The notes under the pieces are model-generated. The model saw nothing but the letters and a program-made list of their open reading frames with translations, did no database searches and was not told the DNA's origin. From JADKFD01 sp050250665 (GTDB lineage Bacteria; Pseudomonadota; Gammaproteobacteria; Xanthomonadales; SZUA-5): DNA of 14,071 bases. A program made the translations under genes and the position numbers. Positions 1 through 6,149 of this stretch are shown here, in pieces; within the stretch, counting starts at the first letter, position 1; each line of letters begins with the position of its first letter. The DNA lies in NCBI GenBank assembly GCA_050250665.1, contig JBFWOF010000089.1, forward strand, positions 1 to 14,071. Direction: 5' to 3'.

Positions 1-60
1 GCACAGCACCGGAAGCGTGATGTTGAAAGTGGTAGCGTTTGCAGCGAGGGTCGTGGACAT
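1..60 (-). CDS. N-terminal fragment of an unidentified protein, cut by the window edge
   Basis: Reading leftwards from an ATG at 60, twenty codons are open to the window edge and begin MSTTLAANATTFNITLPVLC. The start is credible because the minus strand carries a strong Shine-Dalgarno (AAGGAG) about 8 nt upstream, at roughly 67-73. The gene is divergent from the Nudix/winged-helix regulator at 309, with a 248 bp gap filled by repeats. Regulators of that family often sit beside the genes they control, frequently for NAD or nucleotide metabolism, so this could be its target, but the visible residues do not identify a family. Function unknown. Confidence 0.6.
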   Translation of the reverse strand, partial: MSTTLAANATTFNITLPVLC

Positions 61-126
61 CAGCGTAGCTCCTTGAGGTTTTGGCACCGCAGAGGATCTC
101 GCGTCCACGGCCCTCATGGCATCTAC

Positions 127-150
127 GTCAGCGCTGCGCTCGCAATGACG
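127..150 (-). repeat. Half copy of the dispersed GTCATTGCGA-type repeat
   Basis: The stretch ending 'gctgcgctcgcaatgacg' is the reverse complement of the left part of the longer units at 12818-12848 and 13825-13862 (core 'gcgtcattgcgagcgcag'). Related arms occur at 3980-4077. The GAAGCAATCCAG half is missing here, so this is a truncated copy. Confidence 0.7.
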
Positions 151-158
151 AGGCATTT

Positions 159-227
159 GTAGGTCCAGACTTGTCTGGACGCTTCTCCATCACCGTGCAA
201 ACAGCCTCCAGACAAGTCTGGACTTAC
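159..227. repeat. Paired GTAGGTCCAGAC palindromes (inverted pair)
   Basis: Two near-perfect palindromes, GTAGGTCCAGAC-TT-GTCTGGAC (159-180) and TCCAGAC-AA-GTCTGGACTTAC (207-227), are inverted copies of each other separated by 26 bp. The complete symmetrical form, including both GTAG/CTAC ends, is at 13934-13959. Each copy can fold alone and the two copies can pair together. Their position upstream of a regulator invites an operator reading, but the distant copy argues for a dispersed repeat. Confidence 0.75.
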
Positions 228-254
228 CAGAGCGCGAAGACCATAGCCGTCTCG

Positions 255-292
255 CCGTGCCCGTGCCCGTGCCCCGTGCCCTCGTGCCCTCG
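255..292. repeat. Degenerate CCCCGTG-type tandem array upstream of the Nudix regulator
   Basis: Five GTG cores at 257, 263, 269, 276 and 284 are separated by C-runs, at spacings of 6, 6, 7 and 8 bp. This is an imperfect relative of the exact 7 bp CCCCGTG arrays at 13060 and 13985. As in those arrays, an AGCC sequence lies just before it (ATAGCCGTCT here, GTAGCCTTTC there). It ends about 17 bp before the regulator start codon and covers the place a -35 element would occupy. Confidence 0.75.
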
Positions 293-295
293 CGC

Positions 296-301
296 TAGTA
301 T
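296..301 (+). promoter_or_regulatory. Possible -10 hexamer (TAGTAT) giving a near-leaderless transcript
   Basis: TAGTAT at 296-301 resembles the sigma-70 -10 consensus and is the only AT-rich hexamer between the array and the ATG at 309. Initiation 6-8 nt downstream would start the mRNA at about the start codon. This fits the absence of any Shine-Dalgarno. The -35 position (about 273-278) is array sequence and matches poorly. Tentative. Confidence 0.25.
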
Positions 302-308
302 CCACGGC

Positions 309-1232
309 ATGCTTCGACACGCCTTGATCAGCCTGGATGCCGTCATCGTGGCCGTTACCGACGGCACGCCGCGCGTGCTGGTGGTGACCGATGCCGGTGT
401 CGACGTGCTGCCCTCGGGGCCGCTGGATCTGGACGCCCATCCCACGCTGGAGCGCGGCATGCGCGCCTGGGTGGCGCAGCAGACCGGCCTGGCGCTGGGC
501 TATGTCGAGCAGCTCTACACCTTTGGTGATCGCTTCCGCGATCCGCGCGAGGCCTCCGGTGGCCCGCGCGTGATCTCCGCCGCCTATCTGGCACTGGTGC
601 GCGAGGGCCGGCTGGCGCCGGGTTTCGAAGCGGCCTGGGCCGACTGGTACGGTTTTCTGCCGTGGGAAGACTGGCGTCAGGGACGTCCGACCCTCATCGA
701 TCAGCGTCTGCTGCCCTTGTTGGCGGCCTGGACCGAAGCACACCCCGAGCATCAGGAACGGGCGCGACAGTGTTTCGGGCTGGATGGCCGTCCCTGGGAT
801 CCGGAGCGTGCGCTGGAGCGCTACGAGCTGCTGTGGGAGGCCGGCGCGGTGCCGGAAGGCGCGCGCGCATCGGCAGGGCAGTCGCCGTTGGCGCCAGGCC
901 GGGCCATGGGCCGCGATCATCGGCGCATCCTCGCGACCGCCCTGGGACGGCTGCGCGGCAAGCTCAAGTATCGGCCGCTGGTGTTCGAACTGCTGCCGCA
1001 ACGCTTCTCGCTCGGTCAGTTGCAACGGGTGGTCGAGGCTCTGGCCGGTCAACCGCTGCATACCCAGAATTTCCGTCGCCTGGTGGCCAACGCCGGCCTG
1101 GTCGAGCCTACCGGTCAGCTCACCCATGGCACTGGCGGACGCCCGGCAGAACTGTTCCGGTTCCGTCGCGAAGTGTTGCAGGAGCGCCCGGCGCCAGGTG
1201 TGGGGCTGCCCAAGGCTGTTCGCGAAGCATGA
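309..1232 (+). CDS. Nudix-fold / winged-helix regulator, NrtR/COG4111 type
   Basis: A 307-residue protein in two parts. Residues 1-130 are a Nudix-like fold (LDAVIVAV..., then YVEQLYTFGDR at 65-75 and FLPWEDW at 116-122). Residues 198-290 resemble the C-terminal winged helix of NrtR-type regulators, with the signature LRGKLKYRPLVFELLP at 215-230, NFRR at 254-257 and GTGGRPAELFRF at 274-285. Known NrtR proteins repress NAD-salvage or sugar genes and sense ADP-ribose-like ligands. The expected Nudix box (about 37-61) reads GPLDLDAHPTLERGMRAW then VAQQTG, lacking the REXXEE catalytic glutamates. It is therefore probably a ligand sensor rather than a hydrolase. The ATG at 309 is chosen because domain homology begins there; the upstream open frame (from a TTG at 81) runs through repeats. 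There is no clear RBS. The target is unknown; the divergent gene at 60 is a candidate. Confidence 0.8.
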   Translation: MLRHALISLDAVIVAVTDGTPRVLVVTDAGVDVLPSGPLDLDAHPTLERGMRAWVAQQTGLALGYVEQLYTFGDRFRDPREASGGPRVISAAYLALVREGRLAPGFEAAWADWYGFLPWEDWRQGRPTLIDQRLLPLLAAWTEAHPEHQERARQCFGLDGRPWDPERALERYELLWEAGAVPEGARASAGQSPLAPGRAMGRDHRRILATALGRLRGKLKYRPLVFELLPQRFSLGQLQRVVEALAGQPLHTQNFRRLVANAGLVEPTGQLTHGTGGRPAELFRFRREVLQERPAPGVGLPKAVREA

Positions 1233-1276
1233 ACGAACGGGCTCACGCGCTCCGGAATCAAGCTCGGCAGGCTGCC

Positions 1277-1526
1277 AGCCCGGATGTTTCATGCGGCCGC
1301 AGGGAAATTTCCGTCAATGACGGCTGGGACGAAGAGTATTCGATCTGCTGTCGCGTGGCAGAACTTCTGCTGCCATTTCCTCACTCACGCGGCCCTCGCT
1401 GGGTCCTTGCGCCGCGCTCTGCGTTGCTCGTTGTCGGAATGGAATGACCATTCCTCCGTCTCGCGCCTTGATCGCGACGCAAATCCCGGCGCGATCATCC
1501 GCGTGCCCTGATGAAGCATCCGGGCT
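1277..1526. repeat. ~250 bp element with 17 bp inverted ends (MITE-like)
   Basis: AGCCCGGATGTTTCATG (1277-1293) and GATGAAGCATCCGGGCT (1510-1526) are inverted copies with two mismatches. Inside are two further palindromes, GCAGAACTTCTGC (1358-1370) and GGAATGACCATTCC (1441-1454). It fills almost the whole gap between the Nudix regulator (stop 1232) and the next gene (start 1544) and codes for no convincing protein. I see no clear target-site duplication, so mobility is inferred from symmetry only. Confidence 0.5.
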
Positions 1527-1543
1527 AGACTCCTGCGCTTTGA

Positions 1544-2071
1544 ATGCGGATCAAACCGATGCGACGTGTGCTGATTGCCCTGATGTTGTGCTGCATCGCC
1601 TCGCTGGCGCAGGCCCAGAGCCAGAGTTTCTCCTCGCTGGAGGAGCGCATGACAGCCAAGGATTTTCGTGAGGCCGGCCTCGACAAGCTCAGCGACGCCG
1701 AACTCGCGGCGCTGAATGCCTGGATCGAGCGCAATGTGCGTCTGGCCGACCCGGCGGTGGCCGCAGCGGTGGCCAGTGGCCAGCTGCCGGCAGCGGGAAC
1801 GGCGGCGCCGGCTGCCGCGCAGGACCGGGTTGGATTCGAGAATGAGCGCCGTGAGGAATTCACCAGCAGCATCGCCGGTACCTTCAAGGGCTGGTATGGA
1901 AAGACCGTTTTCGAGCTCGAGAACGGCCAGGTCTGGCAACAGGTGGAAGATGATCGCTATCCGATGTCGGTCGAGAATCCCACGGTCCGGATCACCCCGG
2001 GCGCCTTTGGCTCCTGGCGCCTGAAGGTCGACGGCTTCAACCGGACCACGCTGATCAAGCGCATTCGTTGA
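1544..2071 (+). CDS. Small secreted protein of unknown function
   Basis: A 175-residue protein (170 if it starts at the ATG at 1559, which has a weak GCGGA upstream). The N-terminus is a clear Sec signal peptide: basic MRIKPMRR, hydrophobic VLIALMLCCIASLAQA, then likely cleavage after AQA at about residue 24. The mature part opens with a helical stretch (FREAGLDKLSDAELAALNAWIERN) and an Ala-rich linker (about 71-92). It ends in a compact region, GTFKGWYGKTVFELENGQVW to about WRLKVDGFNRTTLIKRIR. That tail resembles C-terminal domains of small periplasmic proteins seen in Xanthomonadaceae-like genomes. I recognise no catalytic motif. It stands alone between a repeat element and a hairpin, and is probably its own transcription unit. 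Confidence 0.8.
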   Translation: MRIKPMRRVLIALMLCCIASLAQAQSQSFSSLEERMTAKDFREAGLDKLSDAELAALNAWIERNVRLADPAVAAAVASGQLPAAGTAAPAAAQDRVGFENERREEFTSSIAGTFKGWYGKTVFELENGQVWQQVEDDRYPMSVENPTVRITPGAFGSWRLKVDGFNRTTLIKRIR

Positions 2072-2082
2072 GCGAACCCTGA

Positions 2083-2116
2083 GCCGGGGCGTGGCGTCTT
2101 GCGCCGCGCCGCCGGC
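2083..2116 (+). terminator. GC-rich hairpin after the secreted-protein gene
   Basis: GCCGGGGCGTGGCG (2083-2096), loop TCTTG, then CGCCGCGCCGCCGGC (2102-2116) form a long stem with one bulge and one G-T pair. It starts 12 nt after the stop at 2071 and ends 40 nt before purD. There is no T-run, so it is not a classical rho-independent terminator. It may protect a 3' end or reduce read-through. Confidence 0.4.
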
Positions 2117-2155
2117 TGTGGATCGAATCCTGGCTGAGATGACCAATACAAGCCG

Positions 2156-3436
2156 ATGAAAATTCTGGTAGTGGGTAGCGGTGGCCGCGAACATGCCCTG
2201 GCCTGGCGCATTCGCCAGTCACCACGGGTGCGCGAGATTCTGGTGGCGCCGGGCAACGCCGGTACGGCGCTGGAACCGGGCATGCGCAACATGCCGGTGG
2301 CGGCCACCGATATCGAAGGCCTGGTGGCGCTGGCTCAGCGCGAAGCCGTGGACCTGACCGTGATCGGACCCGAAGGTCCGCTGTCGCTGGGTGTGGTCGA
2401 TGCCTTTCAGGCCGCGGGACTGCGCTGTTTCGGCCCCACCCGCGCGGCTGCGCAGCTGGAATCGTCCAAGGCCTTCACCAAGCACTTCCTGGCGCGCCAT
2501 GCCATTCCCACCGCCGCCTACGCCGTGTTCACCGAACTGGATTCGGCCCTGGCCTATGTCCGCGAGCGCGGCGCGCCGATCGTGATCAAGGCCGACGGCC
2601 TGGCGGCCGGCAAGGGCGTGGTCGTGGCGATGACCCTGGAGCAGGCCGAAACCGCGCTCCGGGACATGCTCGACGGCGGCTCACTGGGCGCGGCGGGGAG
2701 TCGTGTGGTCATCGAGGAATTCCTCGAGGGCGAGGAAGCCAGCTATATCGTCATCGCTGCGGACGATCAGTATCTGGCGATGGCCACCTCGCAGGACCAC
2801 AAGCGCCGCGATGATGGCGATCAGGGGCCGAACACCGGCGGCATGGGCGCCTATTCGCCCGCGCCGGTGGTGACCCATCAGGTTGACGCCCAGATTCGGC
2901 GCACGGTCATCGAACCGACGTTGGCAGCGATGCGCAAGGAAGGCCATCCATTCACGGGATTCCTTTACGCAGGGCTGATGATCGATGCCCAGGGCGGTGT
3001 CAAGGTGATCGAGTACAACGTACGCTTCGGCGATCCGGAAACGCAGCCGATCATGCTCAGGCTGAAGAGTGATCTGGTGGATCTGATCGAAGCCGCGCTG
3101 GAGCAGCGTCTGGACAAGGTCGATTGCCAGTGGGATCCGCGCCCGGCCATCGGTGTGGTGCTGGCGGCCGAAGGCTATCCGGCCAATCCACGCAAGGGCG
3201 ATCCCATCGAGGGCCTGTCGGTGACCCAGGTTCAGGGCGTCAAGGTGTTCCATGCCGGCACCCGCCTGGTCGATGGCGAGCCGACCACCGATGGCGGTCG
3301 GGTGCTGACCGTCTGTGCGCTCGGCGACGATCTGGCAGCAGCACGACGCTACGCCTATCAGCGCGCCGACAGCATCAGCTGGCCGGGCATGTTCTACCGC
3401 ACCGACATCGGCGCGCGGGGCCTGCAGCCGCGGTGA
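2156..3436 (+). CDS. purD: Phosphoribosylamine-glycine ligase (GAR synthetase)
   Basis: A full-length 426-residue protein catalysing the second step of de novo purine synthesis in the cytosol: phosphoribosylamine + glycine + ATP to glycinamide ribonucleotide. The N domain has the nucleotide-fold loop VVGSGGREHALAW (5-17) and GPEGPLSLGVVDAF (71-84). The ATP-grasp domain carries VIKADGLAAGKGV (143-155), IEEFLEGEEASY (186-197) and the PurD signature SQDHKRRDDGDQGPNTGGMG (212-231). The metal-binding EYNVRFGDPETQ is at 286-297. The C domain runs to the stop. In many gammaproteobacteria purD follows purH; no purH is visible here. The RBS is weak (GAGATGA about 20 nt upstream is too far). Its stop overlaps the next gene's start, so the HIT protein is co-translated. 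Confidence 0.97.
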   Translation: MKILVVGSGGREHALAWRIRQSPRVREILVAPGNAGTALEPGMRNMPVAATDIEGLVALAQREAVDLTVIGPEGPLSLGVVDAFQAAGLRCFGPTRAAAQLESSKAFTKHFLARHAIPTAAYAVFTELDSALAYVRERGAPIVIKADGLAAGKGVVVAMTLEQAETALRDMLDGGSLGAAGSRVVIEEFLEGEEASYIVIAADDQYLAMATSQDHKRRDDGDQGPNTGGMGAYSPAPVVTHQVDAQIRRTVIEPTLAAMRKEGHPFTGFLYAGLMIDAQGGVKVIEYNVRFGDPETQPIMLRLKSDLVDLIEAALEQRLDKVDCQWDPRPAIGVVLAAEGYPANPRKGDPIEGLSVTQVQGVKVFHAGTRLVDGEPTTDGGRVLTVCALGDDLAAARRYAYQRADSISWPGMFYRTDIGARGLQPR

Positions 3437-3855
3437 GCGCAGAAGGCTGCGTGTTCTGCGCCATTGCCGCCGGCCACGCGCCAGCCAGCGTGGTTTTTGC
3501 CGATGAGCTGACGCTTGCCTTTGTCGATCTGCGGCAGTTCCACCCGGGCCACATGCTGGTCATCCCCAGGGCGCATCTCAACGACGTACGGGAGCTGGAC
3601 GAGCGTACCGGATCAGCGGTGATGGCCAGTGTGGCCCGCATCACTCGTGCGGTTGCGCAGGTTTTTCCCAATGATGGTCTGAGCCTTTGGCATTCCATTG
3701 GCCCATCGGCCTTCCAGGAGGTGCCACATCTGCACATCCATATTCATCCTCGGCTGCCCGACGATGGCTTTCTGCGGGTGTACCCGCGCGAACCGGTGAC
3801 CGCCGACGCCGATCTCCGCGAAGACTATGCACGGCGCCTGCGCGCTGCACTGTAG
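3433..3855 (+). CDS. HIT (histidine triad) family nucleotide-binding protein
   Basis: A 140-residue protein starting at a GTG that overlaps the purD stop by four bases (GTGA, 3433-3436), a classic translational-coupling arrangement. The N-terminus has the CVFC pair (residues 6-9) seen in zinc-binding HIT proteins. The fold then follows the family: LAFVDLRQFHPGHMLVIPRAH in the middle, and the triad HLHIHIHPR in the C-terminal half, whose histidines form the nucleotidyl-transfer active site. HIT/Hint enzymes hydrolyse nucleoside phosphoramidates or dinucleoside polyphosphates. The exact substrate cannot be told from sequence. Coupling to purD suggests a link to adenine-nucleotide metabolism, but that is inference. 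The length is typical of the family. Confidence 0.92.
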   Translation: MSAEGCVFCAIAAGHAPASVVFADELTLAFVDLRQFHPGHMLVIPRAHLNDVRELDERTGSAVMASVARITRAVAQVFPNDGLSLWHSIGPSAFQEVPHLHIHIHPRLPDDGFLRVYPREPVTADADLREDYARRLRAAL

Positions 3856-3917
3856 GCGCAAGCGCGACTTTGCGCGGCGCATGCACCCTTCGTTGTAGGC
3901 TGTGTTTGAGGGCGTCT

Positions 3918-3942
3918 GATTCGAATCGACTCTCTGGAGTCG
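3918..3942. other. Palindrome plus hairpin downstream of the HIT gene
   Basis: GATTCGAATC (3918-3927) is a perfect palindrome, directly followed by CGACTC-TCTG-GAGTCG (3927-3942), a 6 bp stem with a 4 nt loop. They lie 63 nt past the stop at 3855 and have no T-run. They could be a weak terminator or a binding site. Confidence 0.3.
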
Positions 3943-3979
3943 CCTGCGTCAGCCGGTGATTGCGCAAGGGCGACGAACT

Positions 3980-4077
3980 GGCGTCATTGCGACCCCGGGC
4001 TTGATCCGGGGGAAGCAATCCAGATGCTTTCCCGCGTCCCTGAATTGCTTCGTCGCTGCGCTCCTCGCAATGACGCC
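3980..4077. repeat. 98 bp inverted element of the GTCATTGCGA / GAAGCAAT family
   Basis: The ends are GGCGTCATTGCGA (3980-3992) and TCGCAATGACGCC (4065-4077), perfect inverted copies. Inside them GAAGCAATCCAG (4012-4023) faces CTGAATTGCTTC (4040-4051), and CCCGG…CCGGG forms a small inner stem. The whole can fold into one long hairpin. Single, non-paired units of the same family occur at 127-150, 12818-12848 and 13825-13862. It sits in the spacer between the HIT gene and ribB. Confidence 0.8.
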
Positions 4078-4096
4078 GATCCCCGAGAAATGCCGG

Positions 4097-4131
4097 CTTT
4101 TCCTTTTTCCCTTTTCCTTCTTCCTTTTCCC
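4097..4131 (+). repeat. Heptamer polypyrimidine array (YTTTTCC) just upstream of ribB
   Basis: Consecutive 7 bp units CTTTTCC, TTTTTCC, CTTTTCC, TTCTTCC and TTTTCCC (4097-4131) give a pure pyrimidine tract on the plus strand. It ends 9 nt before the ribB ATG. Only a weak AAGAG lies between the array and the start codon. In the mRNA this would be an unstructured C/U leader; in DNA it is a homopurine-homopyrimidine tract. No FMN riboswitch sequence is recognisable in the preceding 285 bp. Confidence 0.7.
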
Positions 4132-4140
4132 CAAGAGCCC

Positions 4141-5238
4141 ATGTCCTTCCACAGCATTCCCGAGATCCTGAGCGACATCGCCGCTGGCCGCATGGTGGTG
4201 ATCCTTGATGACGAAGACCGCGAGAACGAGGGCGATCTGATCATGGCCGCCAGCAAGGTGCGGCCCGAGGACATCAACTTCATGGCCCGCCAGGCGCGCG
4301 GGCTGATCTGCCTGGGGCTGACCCGCGAACGCTGCAAGCGCCTTGGGATTGGCCCGATGGTGGTCCGCAACACCGCGCGCATGGGCACCAACTTCACGGT
4401 CTCGATCGAAGCGGCCGAAGGCGTGACCACCGGCATTTCCGCCTACGACCGCGCCCACACCATCCGCACCGCGGTGGCGCCCGACGCCGTGGCCGATGAC
4501 ATCGTCCAGCCCGGCCACATCTTTCCGCTGATGGCGCAGCCCGGTGGCGTGCTGGCGCGTGCCGGACACACCGAGGCGGCGGTCGATCTGGCCTGCCTGG
4601 CGGGGCTGGAGCCGGCCGGTGTGCTGGTCGAGATCATGGGTGAAGACGGGCATATGGCGCGGCGTCCGCAACTGGAGGTTTACGCCGCCGAGCACGGCCT
4701 CAAGATCGGCACCATCGCCGATCTGATCCGCTATCGACTGGCCACGGAGCAGACCATCGAGCGCCTGGCCGAGCAGGCCATCGAGACCGATGCCGGCCCC
4801 TTCAAGTTGCTGGTCTACCGTGATGTGTTGGCGAAGGAACTGCATCACGCCCTGGTCTTTGGCCAACCCAACGCCGAGCAGCCGACGCTGGTGCGCGTGC
4901 ACACCAAGAACTTCTGGAGCGATGTGCTCGGCATCCATCGCGGCGATTTCGGACTGCCCTTGCGCCAAGCCATGGCCCAGATTGCGGCGGCCGGCAGCGG
5001 CGTGATCGTGGTCATTGGCGACCGGCCCGACAACGCTGCCCAGCTGGCGCGCCTGCACAGCAGTGACGAGAGTGACGACCACGCTGCGCCCTGGCGCATG
5101 ACCGGCATCGGCGCCCAGATTTTGGCCGACCTCGGCCTGCGCCGCCTGCGCGTGCTGGGCACGCCGCGGCGCTATCTGGGTTTGGCCGGATTCGGTCTGG
5201 AAGTGGTGGAATATGTGGGTGTGGCAGCCGGGCACTGA
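4141..5238 (+). CDS. ribB: 3,4-dihydroxy-2-butanone-4-phosphate synthase with degenerate GTP cyclohydrolase II domain (RibBX type)
   Basis: A 365-residue, two-domain protein. Residues 1-205 are a complete DHBP synthase, which makes the four-carbon riboflavin precursor from ribulose 5-phosphate. It has the acidic loop DDEDRENEGDL (23-33), TNFTVSIEA (83-91), RAHTIR (104-109) and AGHTEAAVDL (141-150). Residues 215-365 keep the GTP cyclohydrolase II outline (HHALVFG, LVRVHT, TGIGAQILADLGLRRLRVL, L.GFGLEVVE). However, the zinc-binding C-X10-C-X-C segment is replaced by NFWSDVLGIHRGDFGLPLRQ (257-276), with no cysteine. The RQEGRGIG loop has become VIGDRPDNAA. The second domain should therefore be inactive, as known for RibBX proteins, where it is thought to modulate the first. 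A separate RibA must exist elsewhere. The ATG at 4141 is chosen at the domain start; the earlier open frame crosses repeats. No other rib gene is adjacent. Confidence 0.93.
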   Translation: MSFHSIPEILSDIAAGRMVVILDDEDRENEGDLIMAASKVRPEDINFMARQARGLICLGLTRERCKRLGIGPMVVRNTARMGTNFTVSIEAAEGVTTGISAYDRAHTIRTAVAPDAVADDIVQPGHIFPLMAQPGGVLARAGHTEAAVDLACLAGLEPAGVLVEIMGEDGHMARRPQLEVYAAEHGLKIGTIADLIRYRLATEQTIERLAEQAIETDAGPFKLLVYRDVLAKELHHALVFGQPNAEQPTLVRVHTKNFWSDVLGIHRGDFGLPLRQAMAQIAAAGSGVIVVIGDRPDNAAQLARLHSSDESDDHAAPWRMTGIGAQILADLGLRRLRVLGTPRRYLGLAGFGLEVVEYVGVAAGH

Positions 5239-5271
5239 GCGCGGCAGAGTACCTGGATCCAAGCTGCGCCC

Positions 5272-5377
5272 CTGTGGCAGCGGACTCTGCCCGCGACAGC
5301 TGGGCAAGTTGCATCAGCTATCGCGGCTGAAGCCGCTCCCACAGCGGATTTGCGGAAGCAGGCTCTGCCCGCGATGG
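5272..5377. repeat. REP-type palindromes after ribB
   Basis: Three related units occur: CTGTGGCAGCGGACTCTGCC (start of 5272-5299), TATCGCGGCTGAAGCCGCTC (start of 5319-5344, ending CCCACAG) and GGAAGCAGGCTCTGCCCGCG (within 5346-5377). CTGTGG at 5272 and CCACAG at 5339 are inverted, and each unit can also fold internally (GCGGCTGAAGCCGC). These match the REP sequences of Pseudomonas/Stenotrophomonas-like genomes, which RAYT transposases spread. They fill most of the 200 bp spacer before the next gene. Confidence 0.8.
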
Positions 5378-5438
5378 TCCCGTGGCCCGTCAAAGCCGCT
5401 ATCTTCAGGTGCATCCGCCCAGCGCAAAGGCCAGTCCC

Positions 5439-5855
5439 ATGCTGCCCATTCGAGCTTTCTTCGCCGGTTTCGTCTCGACCCTGGTCTTCCATCAGGGTGC
5501 GCTGTACCTGCTGAATCTGCTGACCGGCGCCGGTCGGACGGTCTGGAACATGGCCGCCGTGCCGCCGCTGGGCATTCCCTCGGTGATCTCGCTGGCCTTC
5601 TGGGGTGGCCTCTGGGGCATCCTGCTGGGCTGGCTGCTGAAATCCCAGCGCGGCATCGGTTACTGGGCGATGGCCATTGTGCTCGGCGCGCTGTTGCCCA
5701 GCCTGGTCGCGCTGCTGATCGTGTTCCCGCTAAAGGGACTGCCCTTCGCCGCCGGTGGCGATGTGAAGATGTGGATTGCCGCCTTCATCCTCAACGGTGC
5801 CTGGGGCCTGGGTGTCGCGCTGCTGCTGAAGATCCGGGTTGGCCTGTCGGGCTGA
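5439..5855 (+). CDS. Four-helix integral membrane protein of unknown function
   Basis: A 138-residue protein that is almost entirely membrane. Hydrophobic segments are at about residues 5-28 (AFFAGFVSTLVFHQGALYLL), 45-68 (GIPSVISLAFWGGLWGILLG), 73-97 (WAMAIVLGALLPSLVALLIV) and 111-134 (WIAAFILNGAWGLGVALLLK). The start is the ATG at 5439, which has AAAGG eight bases upstream; the longer frame from a GTG at 5382 would add residues encoded by REP sequence. I recall similar short proteins annotated as hypothetical membrane proteins in proteobacteria, often without conserved neighbours. No transport or catalytic motif is visible. The following YjbR remnant starts 4 nt after its stop, so the two were probably one transcript. 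Confidence 0.85.
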   Translation: MLPIRAFFAGFVSTLVFHQGALYLLNLLTGAGRTVWNMAAVPPLGIPSVISLAFWGGLWGILLGWLLKSQRGIGYWAMAIVLGALLPSLVALLIVFPLKGLPFAAGGDVKMWIAAFILNGAWGLGVALLLKIRVGLSG

Positions 5856-5859
5856 TCGC

Positions 5860-5985
5860 ATGGACGAGTACCCGCTAGACGCCTGGCTGCTGCCGCTGCC
5901 CGGGGTCAGCCGCGAGTTCAAATGGGGCAATGACCTGGTGGTGCGGGCGAAGTTGCCGAAGCAGGTGCAGGCGACGCTGGGGTGA
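5860..5985 (+). pseudogene. MmcQ/YjbR-family remnant with an internal deletion
   Basis: A 41-codon open frame encoding MDEYPLDAWLLPLPG, then VSREFKWGNDLVVRAKLPKQ and VQATLG. The first ~27 residues match the start of MmcQ/YjbR (CyaY-like) DNA-binding proteins, where a 'LPGv.e.~kWGnDL' motif is followed by a 'f.VGGKMFA' strand. The last ~14 residues (VVRAKLPKQVQATLG) resemble the family's C-terminal helix ('.V.a.LPKK.ra.L'). The ~75 residues expected between them are absent, so about 225 bp appear to have been lost in frame near 5935-5945. The product would be too short to fold as the family does. The alternative is a genuine small protein. Family assignment is from remembered consensus, not a search. 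Confidence 0.5.
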
Positions 5986-6028
5986 GGGCCTGATGCGCGT
6001 AGCCCGAGATGACCCGCGCAGCGCCTCA

Positions 6029-6056
6029 CCGGGGCTCTATTGGGGCACTGCCCCGG
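6029..6056. other. Strong GC hairpin in the 5986-6488 spacer
   Basis: CCGGGGC (6029-6035) and GCCCCGG (6050-6056) form a 7 bp stem. An alternative tighter fold is GGGGCA-C-TGCCCC (6042-6054). There is no T-run. It lies 43 nt after the YjbR remnant and may be that transcript's 3' structure. Confidence 0.35.
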
Positions 6057-6149
6057 CGCGAAATTGCGTATCGGCCATGACCCCCAAGCGTCCTTGCGAG
6101 CCGCCTGTGTCTGCCCGACACTGCCTACGGGCCGTGAACCGCGAGCTCG

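Noticed and set aside
159..227. Operator for the adjacent Nudix/winged-helix regulator
   Set aside because: The same palindrome recurs at 13934-13959 beside unrelated genes, so a dispersed repeat is the simpler explanation, though binding is not excluded.
81..308. N-terminal extension of the Nudix regulator from a TTG at 81
   Set aside because: The added 76 residues are encoded by dispersed repeats (palindromes and the GTG/C array), carry no domain homology, and have no RBS.
3856..4140. FMN riboswitch in the ribB leader
   Set aside because: I cannot find the conserved RFN segments; the spacer is explained by a hairpin, the GTCATTGCGA inverted element and the pyrimidine array.
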